A stretch of DNA of 19,136 bases, from the NCBI GenBank assembly GCA_030613745.1, contig JAUWLK010000018.1:1-19136 (forward strand). Direction: 5' to 3'. The stretch's first letter is position 1. Each line of letters opens with the position of its first letter. Origin of the DNA: Flavobacteriaceae bacterium. GTDB lineage: Bacteria > Bacteroidota > Bacteroidia > Flavobacteriales > Flavobacteriaceae. The notes beneath the pieces are model-generated. The model was given only the letters and a program-made list of their open reading frames with translations. It had not been told where the DNA came from and made no database searches. The position numbers and the translations under genes are program-made. Below are positions 14,467 through 19,136 of this stretch, piece after piece.

Positions 14467-15573
14467 ATGAGTGAAATAAGTAAAGTTGTTCAAGTTAATA
14501 TAACAAGACAAACCCAACCAATAAGCCAAAAAAGTTTTGGTGTTATTAATATTGTTGGGGTAAATCTGGATGTTGTTGATGGTGTAAGAATACAATATTT
14601 TGAAGCTTTAAGTGGTGTTGTAGCTGCTCTTACTGGTGGGACAAGTACCCCTGAATACGCTGCTGCTCTTGCAATATTTTCACAAAACCCAACTGTTCAA
14701 AAAATTGCAATCAGTAAAAAAGAAACAACTGATGCAGATTATTCCGATGCTCTTGATGAAATTAAATTAGTTGATAATGATTGGTATGGAGTAATTCTTG
14801 CCTCACGTGATGTTGCGGAACAAGAAATTGTTTCTACATGGGTTCAGGCAAATAAAAAATTAATGGTAGTTACATCCCCAGGAACTGGCACACCGGGAAT
14901 TGATAATGATATACTTGATGAAGCTGAAGGTGTTGATGTAACATCAATTTTGCATCATGTCAAGAACACATCACTTTTTAGAACTGCTGCAATATATGGT
15001 AAAGAAGCTGCAACTAAATATAGTGATGCTGGTTTACTTGCGGTAATTTTACCAAAACAACCAGGAACATACACACCCGCCTATAAAACAATTGCTTCAA
15101 TTCCAGCCGATAAAATAACCAGTACCCAATCAAAAAATATTAATGATAAATATGGTAGTACTTATACGGAGCTTGGTGGTCAAAACACTTTACTTTTTGG
15201 AAAAGTTGGTGATGGTGATTATTTAGACACAATTGTTTTTGTTGACTGGTTAGAATCGAAAATTTCTGAAAGTGTTTTTGGTTTGTTAAAAAGATCTGAT
15301 AAAGTCCCATTCACTGACAAAGGTATCGCATCTATTGAGAATGAAATAAATAAAATCCTTTCAATACCACAAAATACCCCGAATGGTGGGATAGGTGAAG
15401 ATCTTTTTGATGAAGATGGAAATCAGTTTAGTGGTTATAATATTACAGTACCGACAGCTTTAAGCACACCAACAAATGATAAAGCAAATAGACATATAGG
15501 TAATATCAGATTTACAGTTTGGTATACGGGATCGGTTCACACAGTAGAAATAAGTGGTGTATTAACACTATAA
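14467..15573 (+). CDS. Tail sheath protein, DUF3383 family
   Basis: The sheath contracts around the tube to drive DNA injection. The 368-residue sequence fits DUF3383: KVVQVNITRQTQPISQKSFGVINIVG at the start, RIQYFEALSGVVAAL, EYAAALAIFSQNPTVQKIAISK (about residues 58-79), DNDWYGVILASRD (about 97-109), and a long C-terminal part ending in a beta strand (TGSVHTVEISGVLTL). The SD GAGGT is followed by TTGACAAAATGAG, a box that also occurs at 9085. The next gene encodes the tube, so sheath and tube are adjacent as in other contractile tails. A degenerate copy of the capsid-gene terminator follows. Confidence 0.88.
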   Translation: MSEISKVVQVNITRQTQPISQKSFGVINIVGVNLDVVDGVRIQYFEALSGVVAALTGGTSTPEYAAALAIFSQNPTVQKIAISKKETTDADYSDALDEIKLVDNDWYGVILASRDVAEQEIVSTWVQANKKLMVVTSPGTGTPGIDNDILDEAEGVDVTSILHHVKNTSLFRTAAIYGKEAATKYSDAGLLAVILPKQPGTYTPAYKTIASIPADKITSTQSKNINDKYGSTYTELGGQNTLLFGKVGDGDYLDTIVFVDWLESKISESVFGLLKRSDKVPFTDKGIASIENEINKILSIPQNTPNGGIGEDLFDEDGNQFSGYNITVPTALSTPTNDKANRHIGNIRFTVWYTGSVHTVEISGVLTL

Positions 15574-15578
15574 TATGA

Positions 15579-15612
15579 TTTATCCCCAGCTAATGGGTAT
15601 TATTGTTTTTAA
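15579..15612 (+). terminator. Terminator-like element after the sheath gene
   Basis: TTTATCCCCAGCTAATGGGTAT repeats the core CCCAGCTAATGGG of the post-capsid terminator with the same AGCTAAT loop. Pairing is interrupted after three G-C pairs, and the following T-run (GTTTTTAATTT) is short. It may be a weak or attenuating terminator. Confidence 0.4.
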
Positions 15613-15647
15613 TTTGAAAAATTATTATTAAGAAAGGAAATATTAAA

Positions 15648-16082
15648 ATGTCATTATCAACTTATGACCCATCAAAAGTAGCTGTAATTATTGGTGGTGC
15701 AATAATAGAAGGTTTTGCAGATGGTACTTTTGTAAATGTAGAAAGGGATGAAGATTCTTTTTCAAAAATTACAGGGGTTGACGGGAGAACATCAAGAGCA
15801 AGAACAGGAAATAGAGCAGGTAAAATAACAATCACTTTACAACAGACTTCACCATCAAATAATATACTTACTGGTTTTGTTGAAGAAGATGAAATATCGT
15901 CCAACGCTATTAAACCTATCCTGATCAAAGATGGTCTTGGCAGTACTGTTATTGCTTCGGGAGCTGGTTGGGTATTAAAACCTGCTAATGTTGAATATGG
16001 AAAAGAAATTAGTAATCGTGAATGGATTATTGATTGTGCAGATTTGAAAATGTTAGTTGGTGGAAATCCTACATTTTCTTAA
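15648..16082 (+). CDS. Tail tube protein, DUF3277 family
   Basis: This is the structural protein of the inner tail tube. The 144-residue sequence follows DUF3277 almost end to end: LSTYDPSKVAVIIGGAIIEGFADGTFVNVERDEDSF at the start, DGRTSRARTGNRAGKITITLQQTSPSNNIL (about residues 45-74), then PANVEYGKEISNREWIIDCADLKMLVGGNP at the end. Length is normal. The SD AAAGGA is about 10 bases before ATG. It is placed between sheath and tail chaperone genes, the standard myovirus order. Confidence 0.9.
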   Translation: MSLSTYDPSKVAVIIGGAIIEGFADGTFVNVERDEDSFSKITGVDGRTSRARTGNRAGKITITLQQTSPSNNILTGFVEEDEISSNAIKPILIKDGLGSTVIASGAGWVLKPANVEYGKEISNREWIIDCADLKMLVGGNPTFS

Positions 16083-16168
16083 TTTACAAAATGGTAAAAG
16101 GGTAAAACCATTTAAAACACCTTTACAAATAATATTAATATATAAACAATTTTTAAGGGATGCTAAAA
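16083..16168 (+). promoter_or_regulatory. Leader of the chaperone gene with hairpin and micro-ORF
   Basis: AATTTACAAAATGGT (16081-16095) is identical over 15 bases to 3205-3219 ahead of terS. Its ATG opens a four-codon reading frame (stop 16103-16105). AAATGGT (16089-16095) can pair with ACCATTT (16107-16113) around an 11-base loop. No strong T-run follows, so this is not a convincing terminator. A regulatory role is inferred from recurrence only. Confidence 0.35.
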
Positions 16169-16681
16169 ATGGGATACAAAACTATAGATAAGATATATAA
16201 TGATTCAGAAGAAAATAGTATAAATGTTTGTATTATGACATTTGGAGCAAGAAAAGGTATAAGAATTCAAGCTAAATTAATAAAAATAATTATTAAGTTT
16301 GGTATTGGATTTTTTTCTGTTTTAGGGCAAAAAGATAAAGCCAAAGAAATGATTGACAATGGGGAAAAAGCAAATTTCCTAAATACTGATATTGATTTAT
16401 CAAAAATTGATTTAAACCAAGTAGCAACATTATTAATATCTGAATTAGATGAAAAAAATATACTTGAATTAATTATGGATTTACTTGGATCTACTAAAAT
16501 TGATAATAAACCAATGACAAATGTAAATTTATTTGATGATACTTTTGCAGGTGAATATGGTTTACTTATAGAAATTATAAAAGATATCCTGGAGGTGAAT
16601 TTTAAAAGTTTTTTCGTGAACGGAGCTATTGGAAAAATCCTTTCCAAAGTCAAGGAAAGCTCAATAGTTCCAAATCTTTAA
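16169..16681 (+). CDS. Tail assembly chaperone, unshifted product (lambda G-like)
   Basis: Chaperones of this type coat the tape measure during tail assembly. The position between tube and tape measure genes and the built-in -1 frameshift identify it. The 170-residue product ends after ILEVNFKSFF with a short tail (VNGAIGKILSKV...). ATG 16169 is preferred to ATG 16160 because the SD AAGGGA (16155-16160) overlaps the earlier ATG and lies 8 bases before the later one. The final 22 codons also form part of the frameshift-stimulating stem-loop. Sequence alone gives little family identity, so the call rests on context plus the recoding signal. Confidence 0.75.
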   Translation: MGYKTIDKIYNDSEENSINVCIMTFGARKGIRIQAKLIKIIIKFGIGFFSVLGQKDKAKEMIDNGEKANFLNTDIDLSKIDLNQVATLLISELDEKNILELIMDLLGSTKIDNKPMTNVNLFDDTFAGEYGLLIEIIKDILEVNFKSFFVNGAIGKILSKVKESSIVPNL

Positions 16682-16878
16682 AAATACAAATGGTTATTGA
16701 TGGTATTGATAAAGATTTATTATTTGAATGGTCATTATGGAGATTAATAATAATTGACAAAGTTGCAACATTAAATGAACTTGAAAATGAATGGGATATG
16801 GATGATTTAACAAGAGCCAATACAATACTTGATGTTAAAGCCCAAATTGAAGAAATTATGTCAGAAACTGAAAACTAA
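16169..16878 (+). CDS. Tail assembly chaperone -1 frameshift fusion (lambda GT-like)
   Basis: A -1 shift on U UUU UUC at 16609-16615 joins frames as 16169-16615 then 16615-16878, giving about 236 residues. The -1 frame is open from 16606 to 16878. The added 87 residues begin RERSYWKNPFQSQGK and include LLFEWSLWRL, LNELENEWDMDDLTRANTILD, the 'W..WRL...LNElE..Ws..dl..An' layout seen in downstream halves of many phage chaperones. The second part alone has an ATG at 16690 but no SD, which supports expression by frameshift. The shifted extension in lambda recruits the tail tube protein. Confidence 0.72.
16591..16671 (+). promoter_or_regulatory. -1 programmed ribosomal frameshift signal
   Basis: The cassette is, in order: internal SD GGAGGTG (16591-16597); slippery heptamer T TTT TTC in the zero frame (16609-16615), with 13 bases between GGAGG and the heptamer; a 6-base spacer (16616-16621); then a 10-bp stem GGAGCTATTG (16622-16631) with CAATAGTTCC (16662-16671), including one G-U pair. 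A second hairpin is nested inside: CTTTCC (16640-16645) with GGAAAG (16654-16659). This is the same architecture as E. coli dnaX. Confidence 0.8.
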
Positions 16879-16892
16879 AGGAAAACATCATC

Positions 16893-17183
16893 ATGCATTT
16901 TATTCCCAGCGTTGCAACAATAGTATTTTCAATTGTTATTACATTTTTAGTGACTTTCTTTTTTACCTCAATTTCAACAAAAAAAACTTTAGAAAAATTG
17001 ATAAAAAAGGAATCTATACAACATAGTTTAATCTATCACAAAGATATTAAACCTGTCAAAGAATATATTTTAGAGCATGAAAAAACTTGTATCATAGGTA
17101 AAGACGTAGCTAATATAAAAGTAGGAATTGCTTTTATTGTTGGGAAATTTGATGGTGACCCTCATAAAATGGGTTTACTTTAA
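16893..17183 (+). CDS. Small membrane-anchored hypothetical protein
   Basis: The 96-residue protein has one strong hydrophobic segment at about residues 4-26 (SVATIVFSIVITFLVTFFFTS), followed by a basic stretch (TKKTLEKLIKKE) and a polar domain with one Cys. It is probably anchored in the membrane by its N-terminus, with the polar part cytoplasmic by the positive-inside rule. Function is unknown. It lies between the chaperone and tape measure genes, so it may be a tail or injection component. AAAGGA lies about 10 bases before ATG 16893. The overlapping 65-codon frame from 16829 is a shadow. Confidence 0.65.
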   Translation: MHFIPSVATIVFSIVITFLVTFFFTSISTKKTLEKLIKKESIQHSLIYHKDIKPVKEYILEHEKTCIIGKDVANIKVGIAFIVGKFDGDPHKMGLL

Positions 17184-17196
17184 AAGTAGTATTTAA

Positions 17197-17216
17197 TCCC
17201 AGTCACCTGGGGGAAG
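17197..17216 (+). promoter_or_regulatory. Hairpin overlapping the tape measure ribosome binding site
   Basis: CCCAG (17198-17202) and CTGGG (17207-17211) form a 5-bp G-C-rich stem with loop TCAC, extendable by a T-G pair. The last three G belong to the SD GGGGGAAG (17209-17216), 10 bases before ATG 17227. The stem could therefore limit initiation. Its left side ATCCCAG resembles the start of the hairpins at 12203 and 15582. Confidence 0.45.
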
Positions 17217-17226
17217 AATTTACAAA

Positions 17227-19062
17227 ATGATAGTACGTGAATTAGTGAATTTAATAGGTTTTAAAATCAATGAGGCATCATTTAGAAGATCTGAGCAAAG
17301 GGTAAAAACCTTTACAAGTAAGACTTCACAAATAGGTAAAACTATGGGTATGGCTTTTACTTTACCTTTTGTTGGTATGAATACTTGGTTGTTAAAAAAT
17401 CTTTCAGATTTTGAGCAATTAGATATTGCTTTTACTACAATGTTAGGCAGTGCAGAAAAAGCAAAAATTTTGGTTAAAGGAATCGGGGAGTTTGCAGCAA
17501 AAACACCATTTGAAATAATACCATTAAGTAAATCGGTAAAAACGTTAATTGCTATGCGTTTTGAATCTGAAAATGTTCTTGACATTATGAATGATATTGG
17601 AAATGCCGCCGCAGCTACAGGCACACCAATAGGGAGAATAGCGTATAATTTAGGTCAGGTTAATTCACAAGGCAGATTAACCGGTATAGATTTAAGGCAA
17701 TTTGAAATGGCTGGTATTGATGTTCTGGGTGAAGTATTAAAAAATAGAGGTGTTGAAAAAGAAAATATCAATAGAGCAAAAAGTGAATTAAGAAAAAATG
17801 TAACTTCTGTTACTTCTAAAGAAGTTATAAAAGCATTTAAAACTATGAGTTCTAAAGGTGGTATATTTTTTAATTTAATGATTGATCAATCAAAAACACT
17901 TGGTGGATTATGGTCAAATTTAAAAGATTTTATGACATTAGCCTCTTTGTCAATGAGAGATTTTTTATTGCCTACTGCTAAAAAAGTTGTTAAATGGTTT
18001 TTAAAATTAACAGAAGCATTTAAAGATATGTCTTTAATTTTAAAGGCTGTAATCTGGACTTTTCTAGCAATACCTGCTGTTATAGCACCTTTACTTTTGG
18101 CGTTTACTTTACTTATTCATTTAGGAACATTTGTATCGGGTACATTTGTATTAATGGCAAGAAGTGCTACTGCTGCAAATACATCAATGAATATGTTACT
18201 TTTAAAATTTGGTTTATTAGCTCTTGCATTTATTGCGGTTATTGCATTATTAGTACTTTTAACTGAAGATATAGTTGCATTTACAAAAGGGCAAAAATCT
18301 TTAATAGGTGAATTTCTTGAACCGTGGTCAACATTACAACCAAAAATGAAAGCTGTTTTAGATCCATTTTTAATATTAATTAATGATACATGGGAAAATT
18401 TAAAAAAGATGTTTAACGGTATAATTAAATTTATTAAAGGATCATTGACAGATGATTTAGAATTGACATTAGAAGGTGTTGATGGAATTGTTAGGGGTTT
18501 TTTTGGTGGATTTGGTGATTTATCTGCAATACTATATGGGATTTTAAAAGGATTATCAAAAGTTTTATCTTCATTTATAATAAATCTTTTACCTAATTTA
18601 ATTACTGGTTTGGTTAAAGGTTTTGAAAATGCTTTTGATTCTGTAGTTTTTTATATTATTGAATCATTTATAAAAATGTTTGATGACATATGGGAAAGTT
18701 TTAAAAATTCAAAACTTGGAAAAATACTTACTAAATTAATTCCAGGGATGAATGTTGATATTAAAGATACATCCGGCAAAGGTTTTATTGATCAAATAGG
18801 AAATAATTTTAAAAATTCTGTTAATAAATTTGGTTTTAATTCAAACTTTATGAGAACAAAAACAATAGGTGATCAAATATCAAAAAACCCAAATAGAGCA
18901 AGTAAAACATTTAATATTAATGCAAATATTGAAACATATGTACCTGAAGGCACACCCCAATTTCAAATTGATGTATTAAGAGAAACAGCAAGATTGTCGG
19001 CAGAAGAAGTTTTTAATAAAAACCTTGAAAATTTATCTACAAATTTTGCTGGGAGTAATTAA
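17227..19062 (+). CDS. Tail tape measure protein
   Basis: The 611-residue protein sets tail length and passes into the host during injection. The N-terminal half has the phage tape measure pattern: SEQRVKTFTSKTSQIGKTMG, DFEQLDIAFTTMLGSAEKA (about residues 60-78), FAAKTPFEIIPLSKSVKTLIAM, GNAAAATGTPIGRIAYNLGQVNSQGRLTGIDLRQFEMAGI (about 125-163). Hydrophobic segments at about 266-312 and 323-347 could span the membrane. At roughly 0.15 nm per residue a tail near 90 nm would be expected (a rule of thumb). The SD overlaps a hairpin. It starts with AATTTACAAAATG, the recurrent initiation box. Confidence 0.92.
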   Translation: MIVRELVNLIGFKINEASFRRSEQRVKTFTSKTSQIGKTMGMAFTLPFVGMNTWLLKNLSDFEQLDIAFTTMLGSAEKAKILVKGIGEFAAKTPFEIIPLSKSVKTLIAMRFESENVLDIMNDIGNAAAATGTPIGRIAYNLGQVNSQGRLTGIDLRQFEMAGIDVLGEVLKNRGVEKENINRAKSELRKNVTSVTSKEVIKAFKTMSSKGGIFFNLMIDQSKTLGGLWSNLKDFMTLASLSMRDFLLPTAKKVVKWFLKLTEAFKDMSLILKAVIWTFLAIPAVIAPLLLAFTLLIHLGTFVSGTFVLMARSATAANTSMNMLLLKFGLLALAFIAVIALLVLLTEDIVAFTKGQKSLIGEFLEPWSTLQPKMKAVLDPFLILINDTWENLKKMFNGIIKFIKGSLTDDLELTLEGVDGIVRGFFGGFGDLSAILYGILKGLSKVLSSFIINLLPNLITGLVKGFENAFDSVVFYIIESFIKMFDDIWESFKNSKLGKILTKLIPGMNVDIKDTSGKGFIDQIGNNFKNSVNKFGFNSNFMRTKTIGDQISKNPNRASKTFNINANIETYVPEGTPQFQIDVLRETARLSAEEVFNKNLENLSTNFAGSN

Positions 19063-19063
19063 A

Positions 19064-19136
19064 ATGGTAACTATTTCAACTAGTAAAAAAAAACATGGAA
19101 AGATTCAGGATTTAATCCTTGATGTTACTTTACAAG
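19064..19136 (+). CDS. Start of a downstream tail gene (partial)
   Basis: ATG 19064 lies one base after the tape measure stop, with GGGAGT (19051-19056) as SD 7 bases upstream. Twenty-four codons are open to the window end (MVTISTSKKKHGKIQDLILD...). Position after the tape measure suggests a tail or baseplate protein, but too little is present to name a family. Confidence 0.65.
   Translation, partial: MVTISTSKKKHGKIQDLILDVTLQ

Noticed and set aside
16160..16168. ATG 16160 as the chaperone start
   Set aside because: It overlaps the only SD (AAGGGA); ATG 16169 has normal spacing.
16690..16878. Independent 62-codon gene starting at ATG 16690
   Set aside because: There is no SD upstream, and the frame is open back to 16606 in the -1 position relative to the chaperone gene. 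It is better explained as the frameshift extension.
16829..17026. 65-codon + strand frame overlapping the small membrane protein
   Set aside because: It lies across the chaperone extension and the 16893 gene in another frame, with no SD and an unconvincing composition.
1590..17624. Minus-strand open frames of 60-134 codons
   Set aside because: All lie opposite well supported + strand genes and lack SDs. Their Ser/Phe/Leu/Ile-rich content is typical of antisense shadows.
1..19136. Stop codon reassignment, tRNA genes, CRISPR arrays, insertion sequences, integrase
   Set aside because: TAA, TGA and TAG are all used as gene stops. No cloverleaf, spaced-repeat array, transposase or recombinase was seen.

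Overview
This is a strongly AT-rich stretch of a tailed-phage (or prophage) genome with every recognisable gene on the + strand. The genes are tightly packed, with ATGA or TAATG overlaps and mostly clear Shine-Dalgarno (SD) sequences. TAA, TGA and TAG all act as stops, so the standard bacterial code fits. The structural proteins belong to a contractile-tail (myovirus-type) set: DUF1073 portal, MuF-like head protein, DUF2213 protease, DUF2184 capsid, DUF4054 connector, DUF3383 sheath and DUF3277 tube. The host cannot be identified from the sequence; low GC suggests a low-GC bacterium.

Layout. (1) 1-601 is non-coding and contains a 21-bp tandem repeat with a hairpin, a pair of 61-bp imperfect inverted repeats, three (T8)CAAC units and a TA-rich tract. 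(2) 602-2969 holds four genes. Three look like diverged paralogues of one another, and the third in order has beta-clamp-like signatures. A terminator at 2997-3027 ends the block. (3) 3258-8934 is the packaging and portal module: small terminase with two helix-turn-helix (HTH) motifs, a YiiX-like permuted papain-fold protein, an M15-like metallopeptidase, an unknown protein, large terminase, portal, MuF protein and a small hydrophobic protein. A strong terminator follows at 9018-9072. (4) 9141-12176 is the capsid module: protease, apparently with a nested scaffold, then decoration-like protein and major capsid protein, ended by a terminator at 12195-12237. (5) 12262-14450 holds the neck and connector genes. 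(6) 14467-19062 is the tail module: sheath, tube, tail assembly chaperone pair, small membrane protein and tape measure. A further tail gene is cut by the window end.

How the genes work together. The terminase pumps DNA through the portal into a shell built from the DUF2184 capsid protein on a scaffold that the DUF2213 protease would remove. The connector and terminator proteins close the head and join it to the sheath and tube. The tape measure and the chaperone pair set tail assembly.

The strongest non-obvious signals are: a complete -1 ribosomal frameshift cassette in the tail assembly chaperone gene (internal SD, U UUU UUC, 6-nt spacer, nested stem-loop); an internal translation start within the protease gene whose 16-nt leader is identical to that of the next gene; the 61-bp inverted repeat; and a recurrent AATTTACAAAATG-type box at gene starts and leaders.
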